A DNA stretch of 64,000 nt from Acorus gramineus. Its lineage: Eukaryota; Streptophyta; Magnoliopsida; Acorales; Acoraceae. The stretch lies in NCBI GenBank assembly GCA_030737835.1, contig CM060851.1, forward strand, positions 4,988,615 to 5,052,614. Reading direction: 5' to 3'. Both the position numbers and the translations under genes were made by a program. The notes under the pieces are model-generated. The model had not been told where the DNA came from, searched no databases, and saw only the letters and a program-made list of their open reading frames with translations. Shown here piece by piece: positions 33,800 to 46,259 of the stretch; the first letter of the stretch is position 1, and every line of letters begins with the position of its first letter.

Positions 33800-35059
33800 A
33801 TGGCAAGACCACTGTCCCTAGCCCTTCTAATCCTCTCGGCCTTGCTCCTCGGCCTCTTCACGCCACCTTGCGAGGCCACAAACATCCTATACAGGGACTA
33901 CAATACCCTCTATGCGGGCTACTCCCTCACCCAAGACAACTACCGATTCACCATGCAACCCGACTGCAACCTGGTCCTTTACGACAACGGCAAAGCCGTC
34001 TGGAGTTCAAAAACCGGGGACAAGGGCCGCGCGTGCCATGCCACGTTGAGGAGAGACGGGAGACTCGTCATCTACCCCGAAACCGGCGGTAACGGCATTT
34101 GGGATACCGGTAAACCAGGCGACGCCCTCGACGCAGATTACGCTCTAGTCCTTCAGGTGTGTTAGTATATATCACTTTGATATCACTTGTTGGTTTTTCT
34201 AATTTCACCCAGTTACTCTATCAAAGAATACACAAAAGACAGAATTAAACACATTATTATATGACTTCTTCACGTCTTTTTATTCGGTGGTGTGACTTTG
34301 AGAAACAAAGATAAAAAATTCTAAAAATATATATAAAAATTTAGATCTCTTTAACGAGAACGAACAAAACACCGTGAAAATATTTTTAAAATGACTCATA
34401 TTATATTAATATATATAATAATTTGTAACCCAAGTAACATAAAATTATTTATGAATATATATATATATATATATAGACACAAACTTATAAATAATAAAAA
34501 AATAATGATATAATTCTTCTGATTTTTTTCTTAATTATTTGATATTAAATATAATATTAAATTAAATATTTTAACATTTTAATTTGATATTTATAAAAAG
34601 GTGGACCGCAACGTGGTCATCTACGGCCCGGCTAAGTGGGCGACCAACACTGAGTCGACCCCCATTAGTGACAAAAACCCTAAAAACATCTTGGGCACGG
34701 ACGAGATCCTTTACGCGGAATCCTCACTGACCTACGGCGATTACATGCTGGCCATGCAAGTCGACTGCAACCTGGTCGTGTATGATAAAGGGAGAGCTGT
34801 CTGGCACACAAACACTGCTGGGAAGGGGTACCGGGACTGCTACCTGAAGATGCAGAGCGACGGGGATCTCGTCGTCTACAGCAAAGATGGAAAACACCGG
34901 CTTTGGTCGTCCGGCACAAGCGTCGGTGGCCACAAATACTATAACTTGGTCCTTCAGCCAAACCGGAACGTGGTCATCTATGGCCCGGCTATATTTCACA
35001 CAAACACGGCGGCAGTGAGCAGTGCTATCAAAGGCATCGCAATGGTGACTGAGGTTTGA
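33800..35059 (+). CDS. Two-domain mannose-binding lectin B
   Basis: Paralogue of lectin A with the same layout: exon 1 33800-34156, intron 444 bp, exon 2 34601-35059, 271 residues. The signal peptide covers about 1-26. Domain 1 sites are Q53PDCNLVLY (intact, restored relative to A), R84RDGRLVIY (degenerate) and Q119VDRNVVIY (intact, again split by the intron after Gln). Domain 2 sites are intact QVDCNLVVY, then QSDGDLVVY and QPNRNVVIY with the same substitutions as A. The intron is nearly twice as long as in A because of AT-rich expansion, and its acceptor TTTATAAAAAG lacks a pyrimidine tract, so splicing may be inefficient. The tail ends GIAMVTEV. Secreted or vacuolar mannose-binding protein by family. 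Confidence 0.87.
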
Positions 35060-35456
35060 GTGGGAATGAATGGATATGGCCGGCCGCCGCAAAATGTTAT
35101 GTATGTGTGTGTTGTGTTATATGTATATATATATGTCCTATAGAGGGTGTCTGTTGAGAATAATTGCGGCAAATCCTCGATCTTGTTTGATCGAATATAT
35201 ATATATGAACGTCGTCGGCCCTCTCGCTAGCTAGCATGTTTTAATAATGCATGGGTTTTGTTGATACGTCGTGAAGGTTCATTTACTAGTATCATGGTTA
35301 TTTTTATGCCCACAAGAGTAATTTAGGAAATGATTTAATAGTTTTTTTTTAAAAAGAAAATCTTAATTTTGGAAATAATAATTAAACATATAAATACATG
35401 TATTTTAATTTATAAGATGTGAGAATAATATAAATGTGTATATATAATATATATAT

Positions 35457-36151
35457 AGTGGCGAAGCCACTTGAGTCCGGGGTGGTGCATGGCCCCCTGG
35501 TTTGGACAATAAAAGAAATAAAAAAGAAAATACCATCAGACTATGATACCCGTTGATTAATCCACGGATGCCCTTAGGTCTTAATCGCTCGTCGGCCTAC
35601 CCAATCACCCTTTCTTTTACAATTAATTATCCCACTTCCCTCCACAAAAACCAAAAAAAAAAAATCAACAAAGATACAGTCCGCAGTCAGAACACAGTTA
35701 AAGATCCCACTTCTCAACACCTCGTCTATGTATCTTGAGAAGCATAAAATTTTTAATTTTTTGTTTTTTTTTTAGTGTATCTAGCTAATTGTTCCTGATA
35801 TCAATTTCTATATCTAAAAAAACTCTAATTTTTATTTTTTGTTCCATTAACCGTCCCACGATCGGGAATTGTCAATCGTCTCTAAAAAACATAATTTTTA
35901 TTTATATATTGCCATTTTTTTTGTGAATCATCAATGTGAAATTTGACATATTGTTTTAAAATATAATAATTATTTTTTAGAATTATTCAGTGATATGTTT
36001 TGTGTGAATGCCTTTATTTCATTTTATATATATTCATTTTTTAATCTATGCTATTGAAATTAAAAATATATACATAGTGATATAACTTTAGAATATACTT
36101 ATATAAGTCACATTAGGCCCTCCCTTTATAAAAATTCTGCCTCCGCCACTG
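35457..36151. mobile_element. hAT-like MITE (GTGGCGGAGCCA type)
   Basis: The left end AGTGGCGAAGCCACTTGAGT and the complement of the right end CAGTGGCGGAGGCAGAATTT are the recognisable CAGTGGCGGAGCCAG-type ends of a plant hAT-like group. The element sits in an AT repeat, so the 8-bp duplication cannot be read. No coding interior. Absent from the paralogous flank of gene A. Confidence 0.65.
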
Positions 36152-36153
36152 TA

Positions 36154-36193
<40 letters not shown>

Positions 36194-36235
36194 TACAAAT
36201 ATATATTTTTAATTTATAAGATGTGAGAATAATAT

Positions 36236-36242
36236 AAATATA

Positions 36243-36291
<49 letters not shown>
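36236..36291. repeat. (TA)n microsatellite
   Basis: Long TA run following AACATATATA in the 3' flank of gene B. Confidence 0.9.
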
Positions 36292-36297
<6 letters not shown>

Positions 36298-36844
36298 TTT
36301 TTTATTTATTTTATATTGAAAAAAAAATTGTTAAAAAAGTATTCTAAAATACAATGATTGAAAAATTTCATCCAAGTTTGTTAAAATATAAAAAACATCA
36401 TATTATTTAAGGAAGATAATTTTATTATTGAAATATATTGATTTAAAGTTAAAATATAAATTTATATTTTGAGGAAACTATCAATTTATTTTTAAATTTT
36501 TTTTTATTTTTTTTAATAAGGGAGGGATTTTCCATTGGCCTTGCAAGCAAGTTGTTAGGTGATCTCGGCTTATTTACCCCCACCCCACATGAAATTTTTT
36601 CGAATTTTGTCAAACAAACTAGATTTTTTAACACAATGCCAAAACTCGATCTAAAGACCTACACTTGACACAAATATACTCGAAAAAATAATGAAAAATA
36701 CAATAGTATCACAATAAAATACTTTTTAATGTTAAAACATGTTTTATTGGTTAGTTTTTGAAATTGATGATAATTAATGAGCCGGATTAACAAGTTTACC
36801 GGGGGCAGTCGTTAACACACCAAACCCTTTACTCATATACATGG

Positions 36845-37280
36845 GAGTATGTATATGATGATGCATAAGTGTATTTTAGATACTACATCCATGAACAATT
36901 GATAGTTGAGATACATTAAGAGAATCACAAACTCTCTCAATGAGTTAACCTCTCTTAGAACCTCCCAACATTCCCTTAGGATCTCTACATTGTATAATAT
37001 CTGTCTGATCTTGCCATGAAACCTTAGAAGATATTTATAAGGATAAATAACTTCCTCCCTAAGTAATCTCCTAATTAACAAACAAATATTATTCCCATTA
37101 ATTAATAGATATTCACTTTCCTAATTAACAAACAAATATTGTTTCCTATTTTAGGAGATTCACTTTAAATATTAATTAAGATCAAATATTAATTAATATT
37201 CTATTTATTAGGTGTTCAACTTAATATGGTTTCATCATGGCCATCCGATGTGATACACCAGATCGAGACATAATCCTAAT
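36845..37280. mobile_element. Insertion, possible solo LTR
   Basis: Gene A's flank is continuous across this point (29295-29370), whereas gene B's flank has about 435 extra bases. They include an internal direct repeat, CCTAATTAACAAACAAATAT at 37069 and 37120. No ends are certain; an LTR in minus orientation is the best guess. Confidence 0.35.
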
Positions 37281-37483
37281 AATATTACCATTGGTTTCCA
37301 TATGTTGACATACATTGATTTTTTTTTCTTATATACTTCTATCATTATTTGATGGTAGGTTAGAAATACATAGTTAAATAATCATATTTGATCACACTTC
37401 TAATGTGTTTAATCTAAAGTGAGATTGTTAGCATTCAAAATTATTATTTTTTTAATGGTAGCTATGCTACTTCTTAATATATA

Positions 37484-39686
37484 TCAATATCTATATCTAT
37501 ATCTATATTTTACTATAAAAAGTTCAAGTTGAAGGTGAAACATTTTAACTGATTTTACCCTAAAAAATTAATTAAAAAGACTACTATACCTGTCAACAAA
37601 TTTAAAAATTAATTTGTTTGTTTAGATTTATATTCAATCTTGTTATCATCCAACAAATCTTAAAATTATTTAGTTTGTTTAGATTTATATTCAATCTTAT
37701 ATTATTGATTTTAAGATTTTAATGTTTTCTGAATGTTAATAAAAAAATTAAAATGATTTACAAGTGAATAGCCCGTTTCACCAAAAAAAAAATAATAATA
37801 ATCAAACGAGTTGTTATTAAAATAGTTTGATGAGATGGGATTGAAAACAATGTGGTTGGATGAATGAGTAGTCCATTTCACCAACAAAAAAAGAACAAAC
37901 GATTATTATTAGATTAGTTTGATGAGTATCAATTAACTATATTTGTCTATCCTAGATTTTCTAATAAAATTCATTTACTTGTTATCCATTTGGATAAACA
38001 AGATTATTGTTTCAATATTCAATTGTTGAAATTCAATATATTATTTGAAATATAAAAACAGTAACCCTAAATCTATGTATACTCATCATTAAACCCATTG
38101 ACTGTTTCTCATTTCAGTTTCAGTTTTATTTCTTAGCACTGGTGAATTATTGATTTATTTTACTTTTAATTTTCTATCACAAATAATTATAATCTTTTGT
38201 TTGGTAAAAAAAAAAGTAAATATATTCTTATCATTATGTTTATGATTTTTATCACAAACAATTATAATATTTTGTTTGGTGAAAATGAACGTGATTATAT
38301 TTTTATCATTTAGTTTAGAGTTTACCTAAAGCAAAAAAATGAGATCAAGGTTGGCGACTATTATTTAAGAGGAAAACTACATAGATACAGAAAAAGGAAT
38401 GGATATTAAATTATTTTGTTTTTGTTATTTATTTATTTAGGGTATTTGCTCAAATTTTAATATCCTCTAAGTTTTCAATTTTTTTAGTTTAGAGTTTACT
38501 TAAAGCAAAAAAATATAAGAGGTTGGCTTTTATTTTTCACAGGAAAACTACACATACACAAAAAAGGTATGGATACACAAAAAAGTTGATTGGCTACAGA
38601 TTAGAAATTAATAAGTTATGGATGAATAAAATATTATATAATTGATTTAAATTTAAATATTTTTATATCGATTGATAGAATATTAATAGTGTAAATTTGA
38701 AATTAATTATATGGATTAATAATATGTGAATAAATATAATTAAAATAAATAAAAAAATTTAAATATTTAAGTTAAGAATAAGATAATGATGAATAAAATA
38801 TGAGTAATTGATTAAAAAATATAAGATAAATTTAAAACTGAAAACTTACAAACAAATAATATATTGTAAAATAATATTTAGATATTAAATTAAATTAGTA
38901 ATACCCCTATGTTAAAATATGTAATTTAACTTAGAGAGATAATTTTAATATTATTTGTATCAAATAGATATAAATTAAATTTAAAGAGAAAATTAAGATT
39001 CAGAACAAATAATATATGATTAATTTTTCGTATTGGGAAATTAAGGTGGATTTAAAAATTTAATTTAAAATTTTATGAATTTAAATAAGATAAATTCACT
39101 TTTCCTTATAGATAACTGATATTATTTTATTACGTTTAGATTTAGATTATTCAAAATATATATACATGCATAAAAATTGATTTGAGTGATTGATCCAATA
39201 AATGTCCAATTTTTATAATATCTAATCTATTCTCATTTCTTATTTGGCCCAGGAAGTTTGGGTCGCAAACCACTTCCAACCCCTACCCAATTTTGGGTGG
39301 GATGTTTCTCTATTGGGCATACTGTAACTCTGTCTTAATAGTTATAAAATGGTCTACATTTGTATCAAAAAATAAAAAATCTAATTTAAATTTCAACTAT
39401 AAAATTATTTTTGTATAAAATTATTATGAATTTTATTTTAAATTATATTTTGATTTTTTGTAATTATATGTGAAATTTGACAATCCAATTATTTTATTAA
39501 ATTATTATATGATATAATGATTGCTCGAATTTAAATATATTTATTTAATGTTATAATATCTATATTTTATGATTTTAATATAACATATGATCTTAACACT
39601 TGATTTATTAATTAAAACTAATTAATAATTACAAATAATATTGATAACAATTCGCGTGGTGGGATGCACGTGTGCATTGGTACTAA
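37484..39686 (+). mobile_element. Candidate non-autonomous Helitron
   Basis: It starts with TC in ATATATCAATATCTATATCT and ends CTAA followed by T, with a short hairpin (ATGCA, CGTG, TGCAT) five bases before the CTAA. This is the 5'-TC...hairpin-CTRR-3' layout of Helitrons between A and T. The body is 2.2 kb of AT-rich DNA with no Rep/helicase. The equivalent position in the gene A flank (about 29755-29880) lacks it. Confidence 0.5.
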
Positions 39687-39746
39687 TAAAATGAGTACAC
39701 GCTCGGTAAAAAAACAAAAAAAAACAAAAAGCCGATACGAAAAATC

Positions 39747-40190
39747 ACGAAGATAAGATACGCATCTTAAAAATAATAGAAATATTGGACTAATGCATGA
39801 CTACGTCATATCTTTCCTATTATATGTATTCATAAAATAACATTCACATGCTTGGAGGAATCGATCAGTCCAAAAAATGAAACGTCACACAGGCGATATG
39901 CCAGCATCGCCGCGTCCATCGAATCTTTATGAAAATATTAAAATCGGGATTAGGGATGCAGTGAAAAAGGATTATTTTAACTCTCTGTGTTTGTGGAATT
40001 GTCGCGTAGCTAATCAAGTCTCCTGTAGAGGGGTACAATAAGACAAACCCATGTGATGTGGGCCATCCATTTTAATGCGAGTCACATCGATCGCGTCCGT
40101 TGGTTTAACTTTTACCTATCAGTTTTGTAGTCACCCCTGATTGTCCTCCAAATCATGTATGCATCTATTTTACCATATCAGTTTTTAAAT
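39747..40190. repeat. Paralogue of 29880-32400 without the MULE
   Basis: Segmental duplicate of the gene A 3' flank (AATATTGGACTAATGCATGA, AGCATCGCCGCGT, GGGCCATCCATT). It contains the uninterrupted site for the element at 30100-32118. Confidence 0.75.
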
Positions 40191-40194
40191 TTTG

Positions 40195-40647
40195 TTGAAA
40201 TTTTTATTTTTAAGTCTACGTGTCTATTTAAAAATTAGTTTATCACTTCTTCATTTATTTTTTTTAGTCCCTATATTCAACGGTTTATTTGATTTTTAGT
40301 CTATCCGTCAAACATCCGTCCATACACAGTTAATCTGTGAAATGTGATTTATTTTTAAATCCTTATAAACTATGTTATTTAGTGATTAGTCATCTCCTTC
40401 TTCATATTTTACAGGGACTAATCATTAAATAACATAGTTTGTAGGGACTGATCACTAAATAATATAGTTTATAGGGACTTAAAAATAAATTACATTTCAC
40501 AAATTAACGGTGTATGGACGGACATTTGATGGAGGGACTAAAAATCAAATAGACGATTGAGTATGAGTACTAAAAAAGAAATATGAAGAAGCGAGAGACC
40601 GATCCCTAAATACACATGTTTACATAAACTTAAAATTAAAAATCCCA
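40195..40647. mobile_element. Foldback MITE
   Basis: Two arms of about 210 bp (40195-40405 and 40410-40647) are inverted, e.g. AACATAGTTTGTAGGGACT against AATCCTTATAAACTATGTT. It interrupts sequence that is continuous at about 32370 in the other unit. Confidence 0.7.
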
Positions 40648-40869
40648 TTTTTTATCAGTTTTTTTACCGTCACTTTTCAATATTTCATCGGTACTCCGAA
40701 AATGGTCATGTATTTTCTTTTTCGGATCCTTATTTTAGTTTCAACTGTTTTGAATTTTAAAAAAAATATACATTATATTTCATCGTATATCTTTTTATAA
40801 AAATAATAAAAAATATAATATAAGAATTGAATGAATTCATTTACAAAGAACTAGTTATGAAGCATGTAC

Positions 40870-42547
40870 CTAACTCGTTTATGGGCATGAAAGACCCATG
40901 TAGCAAAGCTCCTCCTTTAATTTCTTAGCACCTATTTGGATAGAGAATTTATGACTCCACGTAAACCAAAAGAAGAAAACTTCAGTAACATTTTAGCTCC
41001 CGTTTGGATCGAGCAATTAAATTATTTAAGTTAGATAACTATACTAATAGAATAAATAATTTTTTATTTGATTATATTTTTGTTATTCTGGTTAGAAACA
41101 TAATAATAAAATTTTTATTGTTTATGTGAAAATAGATAGAGTAGGATAAAAGATGAATAATGCGTAAATAATGATTTATAATTTTTTATATGACAATTTT
41201 ACCCTCACATGCATTTAATTTAAAATGATACACATTTAATTAAAAAATTATAATCATCTAATTAAAAATCATACACATCGAATTAAAAGTAATATATAAT
41301 GAATTAGACAATATGTCAAATAAAGTCTTCCGACGCTTCTTCCTCGCCATCAAAGGGCATCGTAGTCATTGTAGTCTAATATCTAAAGAACAAATTGAAT
41401 CAGCATGGTAGTTTCTATAGCCCAATGAGAAGATGAAATTTGAAGCCGAAATAATGAGAAGATGAAATTAATCCAATTTATCCCTCCCGTGATGATCTTT
41501 TTTGCAGTGGATTACAATCCCATAACGAAAGTTAAGCATGATACAAATATATAAAAACAAACAAACAGACCATTCAAAATCATGCCGTACGTGCATCATT
41601 ACATTATCCATGCATACATATATAAATAATTATTAAGTTGAAAAATTAGAAAAACTAAGGGACATGGTTGTGTCGGTGAAAATTACAGCATCATCAATAT
41701 GTTAGTTATTAGATTTGTGATAAGAATAGATATATCAACGTGTTTCAATGCATGCCATACACATAACCTTTTTTTTTTTTTACTAATGAATTCCAAAGCA
41801 AGAGAGTCGTTACACTGATGTGAGACAAAGGACATGAGAAGCCACCACCACATCAGGTTTACCTCTTTTAATTTGTGGTGGTATAACCTAAACCCCATCC
41901 AACTCCACAATTTATGTTCACCTTGCTCGTTCTGGATTTTATTTCCAAATTACAGGGTTGGGTCAAGTTTTGTAGATAATAAAATCATAAATAAATATTT
42001 TTATCCAGAGGCGGAGGACATAAGAGGTATGGCATGACCAAGTCACCAAGATGTTGTTATTATAATATTTATTATCACTTTTGTATTTTATATTATAAGA
42101 GTTAATATTTTTTACATAAAAAATTAAATATAATATATATATATATATACTACTATGATACATGGGTTGAATGAAATCACTTTAAATATAATAAAACATG
42201 AAATCTGATCTAACTCATGTGTCATTCAACGTTATAGTTGATTTTTAATTGATCACTTTAATTTGTTAAATGTTAGATTCACAGAGTGTACAGTGGAGCA
42301 CCATATTCTACTCTTTAGTAACATTTTAACCAAAAAACAGAAAACTTCAGTAACATTTTATTGTTTAGTTTATCTTTATTCATATTAGTTAAGATTTTTT
42401 TTTTATATACAAAGGTCTGAATAGAACAACACAGTCCCAACGTACAAGTCCACGACTACTACTGGCTAATCCATAAATTTGTAAGTGCAATCCCACAGTA
42501 AACAAATCGGCCCATAACAGGGGGTCTAAAGCATTATTTGGTTCCCC
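40870..42547. other. AT-rich intergenic DNA
   Basis: No supported gene. A short CAGAGGCGGAGGACA piece at 42008 may be a truncated hAT-like end. 41680-41910 is open on the minus strand but shows no recognisable domain. Confidence 0.45.
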
Positions 42548-42960
42548 TGACATTCCCCTTGAAAGGGGGTGCCATTTATCAAATGGTTAAAGTCATTGAG
42601 GACGTTTTATATAAATTTATTAATTTAATACTCTTTGTCAAGTACAAATAAGATTTATTTTGGTTGAATATATAACTTGCATATATATACCATTTAAATA
42701 TTCGTCAATAATTAATGGATATAAGCACCACATGGCCAAACTCATTGGGGACCGCATCACTTACCAAATGAATGAAGTCATTGAAGACGTTTTATATAAA
42801 TTTATTAATTTAATACTCTTTTTATTTTGGTTGAATATATAATATGCATATATACTGTTTAAATATTCGTAAATAATGAATGGATATAAGGCCCACATAT
42901 GCCATGCAGACCCACGTGATGCCTACATGTCGATGGGAACCGCGTATAAATTTAAAATAT

Positions 42961-43880
42961 GGGAAAAATCCATATAACCCCCTGTAATCTGGCCTAAATC
43001 CATATAACCCCCTGCAATCTTGATAAATCCATATAACCCCCTGTAATCACCCCACTATATCCATAAAACCCCCTCCGTCTACCTTCCGTCCGTCTGTTTA
43101 ACGGGGCAGGGGGTTATATGGATTTATGGCAGATTACAGGGGGTTATATGGATTTTTCTCATTTTTTTTTTTTCTTTACATGTGGTTTAAAAATTGGGCT
43201 GTTTAACATTTACTTTTGAATTTTTTTCAAGATACCACGCACCTTTAATTTTAATAAAAGAAAAAAGATTATTCAGATCATAAACACATACAAGATCACC
43301 CACCAAAGAGATAGAAGTAAAAGAGATATATACTTTTTCTTTTGGTATTTCAAAAAAGAACTCAAAACTACTCCTCCACGTACAATTTATCCCTAACAAA
43401 ATTTACTCATGACACTAACACAAGAGGTACCCCAAGATTTAATAAAAAACATAATTCGCATTTTTGAAATTTTGTTGGTTGATGTTATACACTTTTTGTT
43501 ACAAAATTCATTCTCTTTTACTTCTATCTCTTTGGTGGGTGATCTTGTATGTGTTTATAATCTGAATAACCTTTTTTCTTTTATTAAAATTAAAGGTGCG
43601 TGGTATCTTGAAAAAAAATTCAAAAGTAAATGTTAAACAGTTCAATTTTTAAACCACATGTAAAGAAAATTAAAAAAAAATGAGAAAAATCCATATAACC
43701 CCCTGTAATCTGCCATAAATCCATATAACCCCCTACCCTATTAAACAGATGGATAGAAGGTAGACGGAGGGGGTTGTATGAATATAGAGGGGTGATTACA
43801 GGGGTTTATATGGATTTATGAAGATTGCAGGGGGTTATATGGATTTAGGCCAGATTACAGGGGGTTATATGGATTTTTCC

Positions 43881-43881
<1 letters not shown>
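42961..43881. mobile_element. Foldback MULE-type element, copy in unit 1
   Basis: A 921-bp hairpin element. GGGAAAAATCCATATAACCC at the left is complementary to the right end, and the arms meet near 43405. TTAAAATAT precedes it; the right flank is altered by TA expansion. Both arms carry the same 70-codon frame, which is only the palindrome read twice. Confidence 0.85.

Positions 43882-43884
<3 letters not shown>

Positions 43885-43952
<68 letters not shown>
43885..43952. repeat. (TA)n microsatellite
   Basis: About 34 TA units at the right edge of the element in unit 1; only about 7 in unit 2. Confidence 0.95.
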
Positions 43953-43956
<4 letters not shown>

Positions 43957-44784
43957 ACGTGAAGACACAGGCCGACAGGCATGTGATTATTAATGTGGAT
44001 GGAAGATGGACACGCACCTATTCCTAACATGTTTTGTAAACTAATTACTAAAATATGGGTGACTGACTTGGGTTAGTATTAAACTACCCGGTCCATAACT
44101 CGAATTATATTTTTTATAAACTACACGATCCATGACATATTTTGTAAACTACACGATCCATGGCTTGAATTATATTTTTTATAAATTAAATTGTAAAGTC
44201 AATTATTGAGTATAATTTTATTTTCTATTTGATCTAGTCAACTATTTAATACAACATGTATTCATAAATACTATCAATATCTAATAAAAAAGTGGAACAT
44301 GTATCCAACAATAACGATGCAGTTCGAATCATATATTATGTAATTCGATTCTTATGCATTGCAGTTCGATACTGATTAAACAGGCTGAATTCAGTCTTGA
44401 TTAGATTCAGACTCTAAAAATATACTTTAACATATATAATAATATAAATGAAAAAAAGGGTTATGCTTGACTGGCTGGGGACCGATATATGAACCCATTT
44501 TATGAAAACTCACCCGTTAGAAAAAATAAAAACAGATTTCATGCATTATTGCAGAAAGAGAAAACTCACCCTCAGGTCGACATTTCCTCTGACAATTGTG
44601 ATGAATTATATATGGTCACCCAATAGTCCAGTGAGCTAAAGCCGGAGAGAAGCCCCCTATCATATGATTAGTTAAGCAAGATACAATTATGCATAGCTTC
44701 TATCTAGATTGAGATCCTCTACTTATTTTTATCAAAACTTATATCTTGTTTGACTATTCAAGCATCCCACCTTATTCTTTCCCC

Positions 44785-44792
44785 TATAAATA
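44785..44792 (+). promoter_or_regulatory. TATA box of lectin gene C
   Basis: TATAAATA in CCCCTATAAATAGACCC, 76 bp before the chosen ATG. It lies downstream of an earlier in-frame ATG at 44750, which decides the start. Confidence 0.85.
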
Positions 44793-44860
44793 GACCCATG
44801 CCCTTCATCCCCCCACACACACACACACCAAACATCCAAACAAATCACCAACAACCACCC

Positions 44861-45358
44861 ATGGCAACCCCAGCATCCCTAGCCTTTCTAACCCTCCCGG
44901 CGTTGTTGTTCCTCAGCCTCTTCGCCTCACCTTCCTCGGCCGAGAACATCCTATACACGAACGAAGTCCTCTACTCGGGCAACTCCCTCACCTACAACAA
45001 CTACAGACTCACCATGCAGAGCGACTGCAACCTCGTCCTCTACGACAACGGGAACCCCGTCTGGGCTACCAACACCGGCGGCCTCGCCTCCGGGTGCTAC
45101 CTGAAGATGCAGGGCGACGGGAACCTCGTCGTCTACAGCAACACCAACAGAGCCATTTGGGCCTCCAACACCAGCGGCGGCGGTAACGCCAACTATGTGT
45201 TGGTCCTTCAGCGAGACCGGAACGTGGTCGTCTACGGCCCGGCCCTGTGGGCGTCCCACTCGAACGCTTATGGGTCCGGGGTCGTGATAACCGACGGTCA
45301 GAAGGCGAGCAATGTGAGCACCACCACCGGCGATATTGCCATGGTGACTAAGAATTGA
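44861..45358 (+). CDS. Single-domain mannose-binding lectin C
   Basis: Intronless GNA-type lectin precursor of 165 residues. The ATG at 44861 is chosen because the TATA box (44785) and a CA-rich leader lie between it and the upstream in-frame ATG at 44750. Residues 1-27 are a signal peptide (FLTLPALLFLSLF, cleavage after SSA). The mature domain has all three mannose sites intact: Q53SDCNLVLY, Q84GDGNLVVY and Q117RDRNVVVY, with Cys56-Cys79 for the disulphide. After WASHSN (about 135) a 30-residue tail ending DIAMVTKN resembles the C-terminal propeptides of bulb lectins. Likely a secreted or vacuolar mannose-binding lectin acting as a dimer or tetramer. It shares 98 percent nucleotide identity with gene D. 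Confidence 0.93.
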   Translation: MATPASLAFLTLPALLFLSLFASPSSAENILYTNEVLYSGNSLTYNNYRLTMQSDCNLVLYDNGNPVWATNTGGLASGCYLKMQGDGNLVVYSNTNRAIWASNTSGGGNANYVLVLQRDRNVVVYGPALWASHSNAYGSGVVITDGQKASNVSTTTGDIAMVTKN

Positions 45359-46259
45359 GTGGAAGGAGTGAAATGGTGGCCGCAAAAGCGTGTTGAGAGT
45401 GATTAGGGAGTGTTGTTGTTGCTGTATGTGTGTGTGTGTTGTGTGAAGTGGGAGTGTCTGTTCAAATAATTGCGGCAAGGTTGTTGTTTGATCATGAGCT
45501 TTGTTGTTTTTTTTGTCAAATAATGGCAGTCTTTCTATTTCTTTCTTATCACTCATTCGGACTTATAATCATATCATACTTTTGAAAATGAAAATAATGA
45601 TAACAAACGTCCAATATTAATTTTATTTTGTTGTCTTTTGATTTTTATGTAGTACTTCATACATGATAGGGTGGTACTCTGTTTTGCATTTTAATGGTAA
45701 TAAAAATAACTCATTTTAAAATATATGCAAAATTAATCTTTGATTTGCTGTCACTTCAATGCTAACTAATTAAGTTTTTTTTTTTATTTTTTTATTTTTG
45801 TAAAAGAGATGATTTAAATCACGTCTCAAAAGAGGAGGCTATAACCCTGACATTCCCCTTGAAAGGGGGTGTCATTTATCAAATGGTTAAAGTCATTGAG
45901 GACGTTTTATATAAATTCATTAATTTAATACTCTTTGTCTAAGTACAAATAAGATTTATTTTGGTTGAATATATAACTTGCATATATACCATTTAAATAT
46001 TCGTCAATAATTAATGGATATAAGCACCACATGGCCAAACTCATTGGGGACCGCATCACTTACCAAATGAATGAAGTCATTGAAGACGTTTTATATAAAT
46101 TTATTAATTTAATACTCTTTTTATTTTGGTTGAATATATAATATGCATATATACTGTTTAAATATTCGTCAATAATGAATGGATATAAGGACCACATATG
46201 CCATGCAGACCCACGTGATGCCTACATGTCGATGGGAACCGCGTATAAATTTAAAATAT

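Larger units (their letters stand above)
42548..45845. repeat. 3.3-kb tandem duplication, unit 1
   Basis: Starts with CCCTGACATTCCCCTTGAAA and ends where the same sequence restarts at 45846, giving a period of 3298 bp. It contains an internal partial repeat (GTCATTGA.GACGTTTTATAT at 42593 and 42778), a MULE, a promoter and lectin C. Confidence 0.9.

Noticed and set aside
43187-43636. 70-75 residue frames LVCVYDLNNLFSFIKIKG on both strands
   Set aside because: The same sequence is read from both arms of a foldback element; no homologue recognised.
44750-44860. Upstream in-frame start for lectin C (and the equivalent 47937 for lectin D)
   Set aside because: The TATA box lies between this ATG and the conserved ATG before the signal peptide, so the transcript would not include it.
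44951-45556. 201-residue minus-strand frame opposite lectin C
   Set aside because: Shadow of the GC-rich lectin coding sequence; the same shadow exists for D, A and B.
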